Below the pieces are notes generated by a model that saw only the letters and a program-made list of their open reading frames with translations, was not told the origin of the DNA and did not search any database. DNA of 54,771 nucleotides from an uncultured Propionibacteriaceae bacterium (GTDB lineage Bacteria > Actinomycetota > Actinomycetes > Propionibacteriales > Propionibacteriaceae): contig CALIWR010000019.1 in the NCBI GenBank assembly GCA_938046585.1, positions 1 through 54,771 on the forward strand. Reading direction: 5' to 3'. The translations under genes were made by a program, and so were the position numbers. Numbering within the stretch: position 1 is the stretch's first letter; every line of letters begins with the position of its first letter. Of this stretch, positions 34,101 through 42,820 are shown in pieces.

Positions 34101-34168
34101 TGCGACTGCGGCCGTTCCAGATCGTGACCCTGCGCCTGCCGCCGGCCCGACCGAAGGCCCAGGACTGA
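31118..34168 (+). CDS. GH38 alpha-mannosidase
   Basis: Protein of 1016 aa, full family length. Hydrolyses terminal alpha-mannosides. Metal-binding HAHIDSAWLWPVRETIRK (H258, D262), nucleophile region GVWLPDTFGYSGALPQI (D372), FGWGDGGGGPTREMLERA, LLEQFHDILPGSSI; then the C-terminal beta domains (YEAWDLDDFY, DWHQRERLLKLAFPFDL). No signal peptide, so probably cytosolic. The ATG follows AGGAGCACC; an earlier in-frame ATG at 31076 lacks such a site. Likely acts on internal mannose-containing glycans. Confidence 0.93.
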   Translation: MHTSLSSLSTRVARAHARVKDAIYSHRTPATVEANHLPGEPESFSEATAGDFVPFPIGEPWGRGWSTSWFKVSATLPVDAEGRWELVVDPGFSGDNTGFQVEALAWTTDGRVIKGLHPDNRYLPVPAEIRPGDTWVLYLEAASNPAIHGPGQTLFSDLDTTPPHPIYRFRSCDLARLEEEVFALDLDLSVLNELQDELPDGSPRAAQIRTGLSRALDQLDLRNDQTIVATAAAARAVLAPLLAQPARACEHQISAVGHAHIDSAWLWPVRETIRKCARTFANVTQLAQDYPDLVFACSQMVHYAWVRDRYPDLYQRIRDAVAAGSLVPVGGMWVECDANLPGGEAIVRQFTYGKRLLAEDLGVTTGGVWLPDTFGYSGALPQICRLAESDWFLSQKMSWNTTNVFPHHTFWWEGIDGTRVFTHFPPSDTYGSGLYGREVHRSAHNFKDAGRANRSLLAFGWGDGGGGPTREMLERARRLADLDGSPKVTLDSPDTFFAQAQADYPDAPVWVGEMYLEFHRGTYTTQVANKQGNRRCEHLLMEAELWWSTAALRAGADYPYDAIDQLWREVLLEQFHDILPGSSIRWVHRESRQHYADLIARLEALITQALGLLAAANPATQDGLAATQVLANPAPHPQHGVPGFGAAVPEAATPAPVVTGPDPYRLDNGLLRVSLAGDGTIASIVDLAAERELVPAGARANLLQLHPDHPNQYEAWDLDDFYRNRVTDLTGLDEIRAEANEVVVTRSFEQSRVTQRLRLEPGLPRLDIRTEVDWHQRERLLKLAFPFDLHAIEARSEIQFGYVTRPTHQNTSWDAAKFEIAAQRWVHVGEGSYGVAVLNRGTYGHDISHPAQGDSRGGLPTTVRLSLVRGPLYPDPCADEGLHVFETSLLVGGIAEATRQGYALALPPRPVGGAGWEPLVSSSNPDVVISAVKLADDRSGDLVVRMYESLGGRAVTELRLGFDAGPAQVVNLLERTDQVTETLTRLEPIAGGVRLRLRPFQIVTLRLPPARPKAQD

Positions 34169-34303
34169 ACTGACAGACAGTCAGATGAGCTGGGGTTGAT
34201 GAAGACGATTCCCAACGCTTGTTTGATTATTCTCATCAAATTTGCCGGTATGGGCGGCAGGGCCCCAGCATCAGGAGACATTCCACCACGAATCGAGTTG
34301 CCT

Positions 34304-36805
34304 ATGCGCCGTCTACTGTCCACGGTAGCCCTGACCGGCCTGTTCCTGAGCGTTCCTCTCGTCGTCCCGGCCCAGGCCGCCGGTGAGGAGGCGACGTACA
34401 TCGTCACCTTCAACGACGGGGTCGTGGCCGAAACCCAGGCCCCGCAGACCCTTCCGCTGCGGTCCCGTGCCCAGACCACGATCCTGAGCCATGTAACTCA
34501 GGGCGCGATTACCCGGCTGACTGCTAGCGAGGCGGCGGCCCTGGCGAAGAATCCCCGTGTCGCCACCGTCCAGCGTGACCAGGAGATCGCAGCGCACGAG
34601 GTCCAGACCCCGGCGCCGTGGCACCTGGACCGGATCGACGGGAGGGAGAATTGGCACGACAACCGGTACACCTATCCCAATAAGGGGGCCGGGGTCACCG
34701 TGTACGTCATCGACTCCGGGATCGACCGGACCCACCGCGAATTCGCGGGCGTCACTGTCGAACCCGGCATCGACCTGGTGCAGGGCGAGATCAAGCCCGG
34801 CTGCCAGCGGCACGGCACGGCGGTGTCGAGCATGGTCGCCGGGGCCACGTACGGGGTAGCCAAGGAAGTCACTATCGTCCCGGTCCGGGTGCTCAACTGC
34901 GAGGGCAAAGGCACTGCCTCTGACTTCTGGCAGGCCGCCGACTGGATCATGGCCCATCGCGCCCCGGCGGCCCCGGCCGTGGTGAATATCAGCCTCGGCA
35001 ACTTCGGCAACCACCTCAACAAGCCCACCAAGGCGATGATCGACCGGGGCCTGGTGGTGGTGACTTCGGCCGGAAACGACGGTGTCGACGCCTGCCGGCA
35101 GACCCCAGGTTCGCTGCCCGAGGTGATCACGGTCGGCGCTACCGACATCCGCGATCGGGAGGCCGGCTGGTCCAATTACGGCAGCTGCGTCGACCTGTAC
35201 GCGCCGGGCGTGGATGTTCCGGCGGCCCTGGACGGCGAGCCCGGGACCTCCCCGTTCGGGCCGATCAGCGGCACCTCGTTCGCAGCCCCGATGGTCTCGG
35301 GCGCTGCCGCGCAGGTACTCGCCCAGCACCCCCGCTGGAGCCAGGAGCAAGTCTGGAACGACATCAAGCTGCGGGCTACCGGTGGCCTGGTGGTCGAGGC
35401 TCGCTCGGTGAACCGGCTGCTCAACGTAGGTGAGCTCGGCGCCTTCGCCGGTTCGGCGCCAGTGATCACCGGCTCGACCGCGATCGGCTCCCAGCTGAGC
35501 GTCACCCTCAACTGGAAGCCGGAGCCGACCGCGATCAGCTACCAGTGGCTGCGCAACGGGGTCCCGATCCCGGGTGCCACCGGCCCGCGGTACACGACCG
35601 TTACGGAGGACCTGAATCAGCAGCTGACGATCCGAGTCGGCGGATCCCGGCAGGGCTACGACTCGGTCCAGGCGGTCAGCGATCCGTTCATCCCGACCAC
35701 AGCCGCCATTGCGGGTACCTACCGTGCCTTGAGCCCGGTCCGGGTCCTCGACACCCGCCAGCAGGGTGGGGCCGTCAAGGACGGCAGCGTCGTCGAGCTC
35801 AAGGTGGCTGGCCGTAACGGGGTGCCGTCCGGCGCGGCTGCGGCGGTGGTCAATCTGACGGTGGTCGAGCCACAGGCGGCGGGCTACCTGACCGCGTACG
35901 CCCAGGGCGGCGAGGCCCCAGTCGCCTCCAACGTCAATTTCGTAGCCGGCAAAACCCGGTCGAACCTGGCCGTGGTGCCGCTCAGCGCCGACGGCCGGAT
36001 CGCACTGCGGTTCGCCTCGCCCGCAACGGCGCACCTGGTGGCCGACATCCAGGGCTACGTGGTGGGCGGCCAGGCCCAGGCCCCCGGCACCGTACAGCTG
36101 CTCCGGCCGACCCGGCTGCTCGACACCCGCGAATCCCAGGCGGTCCCGGCCGGTGGTGACCTGAAGCTCCCGGTGGCCGGCAAGGCCGGGCTTCCGGCTG
36201 CGGTCAGCGCCGTGATCCTGAACGTCACCGCGGTCGACGCCGGCGCCGCCGGGTACGTCACCGCCTACCCGGGTGGTGAGCGGCCAACGGCCTCGAACCT
36301 CAACTTCGTGGCCGGCCAGACGGTCCCGAACCTGGTGTTGGTGAAAGTCGGCCCGGACGGGGTGGTGCTCCACAACGGTGCGGCGACCCCGCTGCACTTG
36401 GTGGCCGACATTCAGGGCTACGTGATCGACGGGCAGGCTGCGGCTTCCGGGGCGGTGGTTGCGATGACCCCGACCCGGGTTCTCGACACCCGCTCCGACG
36501 GTGGCCCGGTCCAGGGTCAGCAGAAGCGGACGGTGCCGGTATTGGATCGGGCCAAGGTCGCGGGACAGGCCCCGGCGGCGATCCTGAATCTGACCGTCAC
36601 CGACAACCAGGCGCCCGGCTACCTGACCGCGTACCCGAGCGACACCGCGATGCCGACGGTGTCGAACGTCAACGTCGCTGATCCCGGCTCGGTGGTCGCG
36701 AACCTTGCCTTCGCGACTCTGAACCGCCGCTCGGTTGACCTGTTCTGGGGTTCGCCGGGTACCGCCCAGGTCGTGGCTGATGTGTCGGGGTACGTCCTGC
36801 CGTAG
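34304..36805 (+). CDS. Secreted S8 (subtilisin-like) serine protease with triplicated C-terminal repeat
   Basis: Protein of 833 aa. Signal peptide MRRLLSTVALTGLFLSVPLV ending AQA; I9-type propeptide (about 28-95); S8 domain with D137 (VYVIDSGIDRTH), H170 (CQRHGTAVSS) and S325 (ISGTSFAAPMVSG). An Ig-like segment with YQWLRNGVPIPGA (about 385-465) follows, then three repeats of about 120 aa, each opening with a VLDTR/LLDTR motif (about 470, 598, 718) and ending VADIQGYV or VADVSGYV. The same repeat occurs in the amidase at 45783. No membrane anchor, so released or wall-attached via the repeats. Upstream in-frame starts add no signal peptide. Confidence 0.92.
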   Translation: MRRLLSTVALTGLFLSVPLVVPAQAAGEEATYIVTFNDGVVAETQAPQTLPLRSRAQTTILSHVTQGAITRLTASEAAALAKNPRVATVQRDQEIAAHEVQTPAPWHLDRIDGRENWHDNRYTYPNKGAGVTVYVIDSGIDRTHREFAGVTVEPGIDLVQGEIKPGCQRHGTAVSSMVAGATYGVAKEVTIVPVRVLNCEGKGTASDFWQAADWIMAHRAPAAPAVVNISLGNFGNHLNKPTKAMIDRGLVVVTSAGNDGVDACRQTPGSLPEVITVGATDIRDREAGWSNYGSCVDLYAPGVDVPAALDGEPGTSPFGPISGTSFAAPMVSGAAAQVLAQHPRWSQEQVWNDIKLRATGGLVVEARSVNRLLNVGELGAFAGSAPVITGSTAIGSQLSVTLNWKPEPTAISYQWLRNGVPIPGATGPRYTTVTEDLNQQLTIRVGGSRQGYDSVQAVSDPFIPTTAAIAGTYRALSPVRVLDTRQQGGAVKDGSVVELKVAGRNGVPSGAAAAVVNLTVVEPQAAGYLTAYAQGGEAPVASNVNFVAGKTRSNLAVVPLSADGRIALRFASPATAHLVADIQGYVVGGQAQAPGTVQLLRPTRLLDTRESQAVPAGGDLKLPVAGKAGLPAAVSAVILNVTAVDAGAAGYVTAYPGGERPTASNLNFVAGQTVPNLVLVKVGPDGVVLHNGAATPLHLVADIQGYVIDGQAAASGAVVAMTPTRVLDTRSDGGPVQGQQKRTVPVLDRAKVAGQAPAAILNLTVTDNQAPGYLTAYPSDTAMPTVSNVNVADPGSVVANLAFATLNRRSVDLFWGSPGTAQVVADVSGYVLP

Positions 36806-36824
36806 CCCGCGGCCAGGCCACGCG

Positions 36825-36856
36825 ATGCCGAGGGTCGACTGGTCGGCCCTCGGCAT
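36825..36856 (+). terminator. Terminator of the S8 protease gene
   Basis: ATGCCGAGGG pairs with CCCTCGGCAT (10 bp) around a 12-nt loop, 20 bp after the stop codon. No clear T-tract. Confidence 0.6.
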
Positions 36857-36940
36857 TCGCGTCCACGACAAGCCCAGGCCTACAGGCCATGTCAGATCTG
36901 GTTCACCGAGAAGGGCGGACTTCATGAGGCACGGCAGCGC

Positions 36941-37690
36941 TCAGTCCTGGGCGGTGATGAAGCCGGCCATGCCGGGAACCGCGAAGGTCACCAGGCCACA
37001 TTCGGGAGAGTAGATGAGGCCCGTGCACATCAGTTCCCGGCGGGCACCAGACAAGTCGGGGGTGCATGTGCGACCCAGGTGGGCTGCGAGCTGGTTGATC
37101 TCGACGACGCTGTCGCCGTCGGGTTCGGCCATGCCGGTCAGGAAGGTCCGCCGGGCGGTAGCGGCTCGCTCCCACCGGGACCGGACCAGCATCCACCTCG
37201 TTCTTGGCCCTCTGAGCTTCTCAGGGCCACATCCTCGGGCGTGATCGTGGGGCCAGCGGCCAGATTCTCAACATGCTTGCCGATGGTTTAGACAAGGTAG
37301 GGGTAACTGTGAGCCTGCTGAGCCGTCGTTGTCCAGTCGACGGTAGAGGGCTGGCAGGGTTCGACGAGGGCGATGTCGACTGTCTCAGGCTCACGTTGCC
37401 CCATGGGCGCAGATCGACGTAGAGCTGCTCCGCGTAGCTGGCAGCATCCACCAGCAGTGCCGGCAGGCCTAGGTCAGTTCGGCTGCCAGGAGCTAGAGGA
37501 CGTCACTTCGGTCGCTGGCTTCGACCGTGGCGATCCAACCGCGGGCGCTGGCTTGGGTCACCAAGGTCGTTCAGCGGGACGGTCGTGCCGCTTCCACGCA
37601 GGCCGGTGATCACCCGCTACGGTTGTTCTCTGCGTGCTGTTCGGCTCGCTGCAGCATGACATTGAAGTCGGTGAGCAAGCTCAGGGGCGC
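36941..37690 (-). pseudogene. Decayed AAA-family ATPase (ORC/CDC6-like ATP-binding protein)
   Basis: Minus-strand pieces appear in family order but in shifting frames: LSLLTDFNVMLQRAE; VITGLRGSGTTVPLNDL (P-loop, its lysine replaced by threonine); VTQASARGWIATVEASD; GLPALLVDAASYAEQLYVDL; DIALVEPCQPSTVDW, then AHSYPYLV, a stop, TIGKHVENLAAGPTITPED; and finally RSRWERAATARRTFLTGMAE to the end. Full members are about 400 aa; a large central part is deleted. Related proteins have a C-terminal winged helix, matching the last piece. Confidence 0.75.
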
Positions 37691-37748
37691 GGCGGGAGAC
37701 CGTGGGTTGACTTGCGCCGGGGAACCCCGGCCGCGTATGCAAGGGCTC

Positions 37749-38408
37749 ATGCAGTCTGTGGCAGCCGTGATCTTCGACCTGGACGGCACTCTGATCGAAT
37801 CCGAGGTGGTCTGGGACCAGGTCCGGCGCAGGCTGGCGGCGCAGGCCGGACGGGCCTGGCCGCCAGGGTCGACCCAGGCGATGATGGGGATGTCGACCCA
37901 GGAGTGGGCCACCCACCTGGTCGAAGTAGTCGGCGTTGGCCGTACCTGGCAGGAGGCTGCCCGGATGACCATCGACGCGATGGTCGACGCCTACCGGCAG
38001 GGGCTGCCGGTGCTGCCTGGCGCGGTCGAATCGGTACGGCGGATGGCCGCCGAGGCGCCAGTCGGGATCGCCTCCTCGTCTCCGCGCCGGCTGATCGACC
38101 TGGCCGTGCAGGAGCTGGGGATTGCCGATCTGCTGCGGGCGACGGTGTCCACCGAGGAAGTAGACCGTGGCAAACCCTGGCCGGACGGCTACCTGCGGGT
38201 CGCCGAGCTGATCGGGGTTCCGGCCGAGCGGTGCGTCGCGGTCGAAGACTCCGGCGCCGGGATTCGCTCCGCGATCGCTGCTGGGATGGCCGTGGTGGCG
38301 GTCCCGCCGGCCTTTCACCCGCCACAGCCGCAGATCCTCGACCGGTGCGACCGGATAATCGCCAGCCTGGACGATCTCACCTGGGACCTGGTCCGCGGCC
38401 TGCGCTGA
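37749..38408 (+). CDS. HAD-superfamily (subclass IA) phosphatase
   Basis: Protein of 219 aa, beta-phosphoglucomutase-like. Motif I AVIFDLDGTLIESEVVWDQ (D10 nucleophile, D12), motif II GIASSSPRRLIDLA, lysine in STEEVDRGKPWPDGYLRVAE, motif IV CVAVEDSGAGIRSAIAAGM. Substrate not predictable. The ATG at 37749 has AAGGG just upstream; the ATG at 37737 has none. It is convergent with the zinc-ribbon gene (13-bp gap). Confidence 0.88.
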   Translation: MQSVAAVIFDLDGTLIESEVVWDQVRRRLAAQAGRAWPPGSTQAMMGMSTQEWATHLVEVVGVGRTWQEAARMTIDAMVDAYRQGLPVLPGAVESVRRMAAEAPVGIASSSPRRLIDLAVQELGIADLLRATVSTEEVDRGKPWPDGYLRVAELIGVPAERCVAVEDSGAGIRSAIAAGMAVVAVPPAFHPPQPQILDRCDRIIASLDDLTWDLVRGLR

Positions 38409-38421
38409 ACCGCCCGCCGGA

Positions 38422-39039
38422 TCACAGGCAGTTCTGACATTCCTCGCCGGCTGGGGTTTCCAAGAAACACGTCGGGCAGATCCGGGTAGTGGGCACGTAC
38501 GGCTTCGCTGAGGCCGCTGGTCTCGTCGCCCGAGTCTTAGGGGTTCGGGCCGGTTTTCTCAGCTGCCGGGCCAGGTCGGCCGCCGTCATCGGGTGGGCGT
38601 CGGCCGGGACATCCGCGGCGAAGCGGCGGTAGCACTCCAACCGGCCCCGAGCCGCCTCCTGCTCGCGGACCAGATCGTTACGGGCCGGTCTGCGTTGCAC
38701 CCGCAGCACCTCGGCGTACGCCGGTCCGACCATGCCGTCGCCGGGGTTGACCACCAGTGACGTCAACGGCGGCACCCCGGTCGCCTGGCAGCGATGGGCC
38801 ACCAGGTGCAGCACCTGGCTAAGCCAGGCGACCGTACGGTGGCTGGTGGCCACCCCGGTACCGGCCTGGACCCTCCTGGCCAGATCCTGCGGCGAGATCG
38901 TCGCCTGATATCGGGACGCGACCCGGCTGAGCAGCTGGAAGGCCTCGGCTGACCATTCCCGGATCGCGTCCTCCATCCGTACCGGTTCCGAACCCGGCTC
39001 GCGCCAGAACATCGCTGACGTCGGACCCGATGCGGTCAC
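38422..39039 (-). CDS. Hypothetical protein with C-terminal zinc ribbon
   Basis: Protein of 205 aa from the GTG that overlaps the citrate synthase stop (GTGA). The helical N-terminal part contains EDAIREWSAEAFQLLSRVAS and HRTVAWLSQVLHLVAHRCQA. The C-terminus RICPTCFLETPAGEECQNCL carries CPTC and CQNC, a zinc ribbon. ATGs at 39012 and 38976 are alternative starts. Family not recognised; coupling to gltA suggests co-expression only. Confidence 0.6.
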   Translation of the reverse strand: MTASGPTSAMFWREPGSEPVRMEDAIREWSAEAFQLLSRVASRYQATISPQDLARRVQAGTGVATSHRTVAWLSQVLHLVAHRCQATGVPPLTSLVVNPGDGMVGPAYAEVLRVQRRPARNDLVREQEAARGRLECYRRFAADVPADAHPMTAADLARQLRKPARTPKTRATRPAASAKPYVPTTRICPTCFLETPAGEECQNCL

Positions 39040-40343
39040 CGGGTGATGCTGTCGTGACGTTCGAGCCGCGGCCGCCACGACCGTGCGGTGGGCCCGGTGT
39101 AGATCTGGCGGGGACGGCAGATCCGCTGCTCGGGATTGTCGTGGATCTCCTTCCAGTTAGCGATCCAACCCGGCAGCCGGCCCAGTGCGAACATCACCGT
39201 GAACATGTCGATTGGGATCCCGATCGCCTTCAAGATGATGCCGGAATAGAAGTCGACATTCGGGTACAGCCTGCGTTCCACAAAATAGTCATCGGCCAGT
39301 GCGGCCTGCTCCAGCTCCCGGGCCAAGTCAAGCTGCCGATCGTCGATGTGCATCTGGTCGAGCAGCTCGTCGGCAGCCTTCTTGATGATCCTGGCGCGCG
39401 GGTCGACGTTGCGGTACACCCGGTGCCCGAAGCCCATCAGCCTCACGTTCGAAGTCTTGTCCTTCACCTTCGCGAGGTAATCCTTGACGCTCATCTGGGA
39501 GCGTTCGATCCCGTCCAGCATCTCGATCACAGCCTGGTTCGCGCCGCCATGTAACGGGCCCCACAGGGCGCATACGCCGGCCGCCGCCGAGGCGTACAAG
39601 TTTGCCTGCGACGACGCCACCATCCGGACCGTCGAGGTCGAGCAGTTCTGCTCATGGTCGGCGTGCAGCACCAGCATCATGTTCAGCGCATGCGACACCT
39701 CGGGGCTCGGCTCATAATCCCGGTACGGGCGGGAGAACATCATGTGCAGGAAATTGTCGGCATATTTCAGGTCCGGCCGCGGATAGATCAGCGGCTGGGC
39801 GATCGAGGCCTTGTACGAGGCGGCCGCGATGGTACGGGCCTTCGACATCAGCGAGGCAGCGGCGGTCTCAAACTGTTCAGGGCTGTCGATCCGCAGATGC
39901 GGCAGGTCGTACGACTGCAGCGCGTTGATCATCGACGACAAGATCGCCATCGGGTGAGCCGCGGACGGGAAACTCGAGAAGTGACGCCGCATCGGCTCCG
40001 GCAACGCGGCGGTCTCCGTCAGCAGATCACCGAAACGGTTGCGGTCCTGCTCAGTGGGCAGATCACCCCAGATCAGCAGCTGGGCGGTCTCCACGAACGA
40101 ACTGCGCTCGGCGAGTTCCTCGATTGGGTATCCGCGGTAACGCAGGATCCCAGCATCGCCGTCGACGAAGGTGATCTGGGATTCGCACGAGCCAGTATTA
40201 GCATATCCGTCGTCCACGGTGATGTACCCGGTCTGGGCGCGCAGGGCGCTGATGTCGACCGCGGCCTCGTTCTCGGTCCCGATCACGACCGGCAGTTCCA
40301 CCGTTCGGCCATCAGGAAGGTGTAGCTGTGCCACGTCGGCCAT
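39036..40343 (-). CDS. gltA: Citrate synthase
   Basis: Protein of 435 aa, type II (hexameric) citrate synthase length. Condenses acetyl-CoA and oxaloacetate. Seen: FVDGDAGILRYRGYPIEELA, catalytic histidine in GPLHGGANQAVIEML, second histidine in VRLMGFGHRVYRNVDPRA, catalytic aspartate in NVDFYSGIILKAIGIP, and the C-terminal RICRPRQIYTG. ATG preceded by GGAGGACAC. The downstream zinc-ribbon gene is translationally coupled. Confidence 0.96.
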   Translation of the reverse strand: MADVAQLHLPDGRTVELPVVIGTENEAAVDISALRAQTGYITVDDGYANTGSCESQITFVDGDAGILRYRGYPIEELAERSSFVETAQLLIWGDLPTEQDRNRFGDLLTETAALPEPMRRHFSSFPSAAHPMAILSSMINALQSYDLPHLRIDSPEQFETAAASLMSKARTIAAASYKASIAQPLIYPRPDLKYADNFLHMMFSRPYRDYEPSPEVSHALNMMLVLHADHEQNCSTSTVRMVASSQANLYASAAAGVCALWGPLHGGANQAVIEMLDGIERSQMSVKDYLAKVKDKTSNVRLMGFGHRVYRNVDPRARIIKKAADELLDQMHIDDRQLDLARELEQAALADDYFVERRLYPNVDFYSGIILKAIGIPIDMFTVMFALGRLPGWIANWKEIHDNPEQRICRPRQIYTGPTARSWRPRLERHDSITR

Positions 40344-40550
40344 GTGTCCTCCAGCCTTGGCGATCCGTCGCGGATCGTCATTCGAAGGGCGCAAAGCGGG
40401 ATCCCGCTGACGCCAGCCCGCGCTCGCAGGCAGGGTTAACTTACCCGGTCGGGGGCCAATTCTGGCCTAGGCAGTCAGGCCACGAATCTGGAGGAGGCCA
40501 CAGATGATGTTTTTCTGAGGATGGGACGGGGGCAGGCTCAGAACACGCAA

Positions 40551-40583
40551 CGACCCGGCCTGGCAGGGCGCCGGGCCGGGTCG
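40551..40583 (-). terminator. Terminator of the small membrane protein gene
   Basis: CGACCCGGCC/GGCCGGGTCG, 10-bp stem with a 13-nt loop, 13 bp beyond the stop of the 40596 gene on the minus strand, followed by TTGCGTGTT. Confidence 0.65.
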
Positions 40584-40595
40584 AGCCAGGTTGTC

Positions 40596-40874
40596 CTAGG
40601 AGGAAGCGGCTAACTTGATGATCATGTAGATGATGCCGATTACGGTTCCGAGGCAGCCCCAGATCAGGCCGATCAGGCCCACCGTGTTGCTAAAGCCAGC
40701 GGCTTTGGACTTGCTCCAGCCGAGATAGCTCACGATCGCACCAACCGGCCCGCACACGAGGATAGCCAGAACCAGGCCGACGATCCCCAGGGTCTTGCCG
40801 GGATCCTCAGCGGGCGGACCTGAGACGTAAGGACCGGGGCCGGGGGCATTGCCCTGAGGTTCGGTGAAGGACAT
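40596..40874 (-). CDS. DUF4190-like small membrane protein
   Basis: Protein of 92 aa. Gly/Pro-rich N-terminus (about 27 aa), then two TM helices (TLGIVGLVLAILVCGPVGAI and LIGLIWGCLGTVIGIIYMII) separated by a loop containing SKSKAAGFSN. DUF4190-like actinobacterial architecture. ATG preceded by AAGGAGCAGT. Own terminator, so probably monocistronic. Function unknown. Confidence 0.75.
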   Translation of the reverse strand: MSFTEPQGNAPGPGPYVSGPPAEDPGKTLGIVGLVLAILVCGPVGAIVSYLGWSKSKAAGFSNTVGLIGLIWGCLGTVIGIIYMIIKLAASS

Positions 40875-41198
40875 ACTGCTCCTTTATATCGGTTGAACGA
40901 GGCGACTGTAGCTGCTGGGAGGGTCTCCTGTCACAAGGCTCCCGGTCGATTGAGACGCCATCGTGGCGACCTGCCGTCGACAGACGGGACTGTTCCTGAA
41001 GCGTCGCAGGAAAAGCGCGGATCAGCGGTAGACGATCGCGGCTGTTCGGCGCGCGACGCGCAGTGCGGGTGCATCCTGCGCCGTACCGGGGAGATTTCCG
41101 CTACCATAGGCAGCGTTGTCGTCCTGGATCCCTCTTCATCCCCCCGGTCGACATCTCATGTTGCGTGTCCGGGGCGGCGGGCAGAGGGGAGATAGTGC
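40875..41198. other. Intergenic region with two divergent starts
   Basis: 324 bp between the small membrane protein and the GMC oxidoreductase. It must hold both promoters. I see no ORF, RNA gene or conserved operator by eye. Confidence 0.5.
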
Positions 41199-42806
41199 AT
41201 GACGCGCACCGACTATGTGGTGGTCGGGGCTGGGCCAGGTGGCGCCGTGGTGGCGAACCGGCTCACGGCAGGTTCACAGGCACGCGTGGTGGTGCTGGAG
41301 GCTGGGCCGGCCGACATTCATCCGATGGTCCATATTCCGAGCGGCTTCACGAAGCTGCGCAAGTACGGGTGGCCGTACCGGACCGTCGAGCAGACTGCGC
41401 TGGGGGGTGTCGCCAAGGGCTATCCGCAGGGCCGGATCCTCGGTGGCGCAACCTCCACCAACGCCATGATCTATGTCCGTGGGCAGCGGGAGGACTACGA
41501 CGAGTGGGCCGAGCAGGGCAACTTTGGCTGGTCGTACGACGATGTGCTGCCCTATTTTCGTCGCGCCGAGTCCTATCCGCGCGCCGACCATTACCATGGG
41601 ACGAGCGGGCCGCTGCGGGTGGGTCGGTTGCCGTCGTACCACGCGCTGAGTGAGGCCTTCGTGGCGGCCGGGCAGGAAATCGGCCTGCCGTACAACCAGG
41701 ACTTCAACGGGGCCCGTCAGCTCGGCGTCGGCTACTACGACGTTACCCAGCGGCACGGCCTGCGTTCCAGCGCCTCCAGCGCCTACCTGTGGCCGGCCCG
41801 ACACCGCCCCACCTTGCGGGTTCTGACCGGGGCGACGGTGACCGAGCTGATCCTGGACCAAGGCCGGGCGGTCGGGGTCCGATACCTGCGCCGCGGCCAG
41901 GTCGAGACCCTCTACGCCGACCGGGAGGTGGTGCTCTGCGGTGGTGCGATCAACACCCCGGCGCTGTTGCTGCGCTCCGGGATCGGACCCGCCGACGAAC
42001 TGCGCCAGGTCGGGGTGACGCCGCTGGTGGACCTGCCGGGTGTGGGACGCAACCTGCAAGACCACCTGGATGTCTGCCTAACCGCCAGCACCACCGTGCC
42101 GAGCTACAACGAACTGGGCCACTCCTGGCGGTTGGCTGCTGCCCTGGCCGAGTATGCGCTGCACCACTCCGGCCCGATCACCTCCAACGTCTGCGAAGCC
42201 GGCCTGTTCTGGGACAGCGACGCCAGTCAACGGCCCGACATCCAAATGTCCGCCCTGCCCACGTACGGAAACGGGCAGCGCCGCCTGGGGCATGGCTTCA
42301 CCATCAACGTGTCGAACCTGCGTCCCATCAGCCGTGGCACGGTCACCCTGGCCTCACCTGACCCGAGCGTGGCGCCGGTGATCGACCCGCGGTTCCTGGC
42401 CGAGCCCAAGGATTGGCAGATCACCCGGCTCGGGATTGACCGGGCCCGGGAACTGCTCCAGACCCGCGCGATGCGGGCCTTCGGCGTAGTCGAACAGGAG
42501 CCGGGTCCGCGTCTGGGCAGCGACCGTGAGCTGCGCGACTACACCAATGCCCGCTCCCGGACCGGATACCACCCGGTCGGGACCTGCGCGATGGGGATCG
42601 GACCCCAGGCCGTGGTGGACCCGCAGCTGCGGGTGTACGGAGTGGAGCAGCTGCGGATCGTGGACTCGTCAGTGATGCCCCGCCTGATCAGCGGCAACAC
42701 GATGGCCCCGGCGTACCTGGTGGGCGAGAAAGGCGCCGACCTGCTGCTAGGCCGGGAACTGGTCCGTTCGGCGGGAGTCGCAGTTCGATCAGTGGACAGG
42801 AACTGA
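41199..42806 (+). CDS. GMC-family oxidoreductase (choline dehydrogenase-like)
   Basis: Protein of 535 aa. FAD-binding N-terminus YVVVGAGPGGAVVANRLTAG with LEAGP; GMC signature 1 region GRILGGATSTNAMIYVRGQR; signature 2 region CGGAINTPALLLRSGIGPAD; C-terminal active-site histidine in TGYHPVGTCAMG and the asparagine in LISGNTMAPAYLVGEKGAD. Oxidises an alcohol; the substrate cannot be read from sequence and no betaine genes are adjacent. Followed 14 bp later by glgP. Confidence 0.88.
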   Translation: MTRTDYVVVGAGPGGAVVANRLTAGSQARVVVLEAGPADIHPMVHIPSGFTKLRKYGWPYRTVEQTALGGVAKGYPQGRILGGATSTNAMIYVRGQREDYDEWAEQGNFGWSYDDVLPYFRRAESYPRADHYHGTSGPLRVGRLPSYHALSEAFVAAGQEIGLPYNQDFNGARQLGVGYYDVTQRHGLRSSASSAYLWPARHRPTLRVLTGATVTELILDQGRAVGVRYLRRGQVETLYADREVVLCGGAINTPALLLRSGIGPADELRQVGVTPLVDLPGVGRNLQDHLDVCLTASTTVPSYNELGHSWRLAAALAEYALHHSGPITSNVCEAGLFWDSDASQRPDIQMSALPTYGNGQRRLGHGFTINVSNLRPISRGTVTLASPDPSVAPVIDPRFLAEPKDWQITRLGIDRARELLQTRAMRAFGVVEQEPGPRLGSDRELRDYTNARSRTGYHPVGTCAMGIGPQAVVDPQLRVYGVEQLRIVDSSVMPRLISGNTMAPAYLVGEKGADLLLGRELVRSAGVAVRSVDRN

Positions 42807-42820
42807 ACTACCGTAGAGAC

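Noticed and set aside
34304..36805. Mycosin (MycP) of a type VII system
   Set aside because: There is no C-terminal membrane anchor, the C-terminus carries LDTR repeats, and no ESX core genes are near.
34313..36925. 870-codon minus-strand ORF opposite the S8 protease
   Set aside because: It is an antisense artefact of GC-rich codon bias. The plus strand has signal peptide, catalytic triad and repeats, while the antisense product has no recognisable domain.
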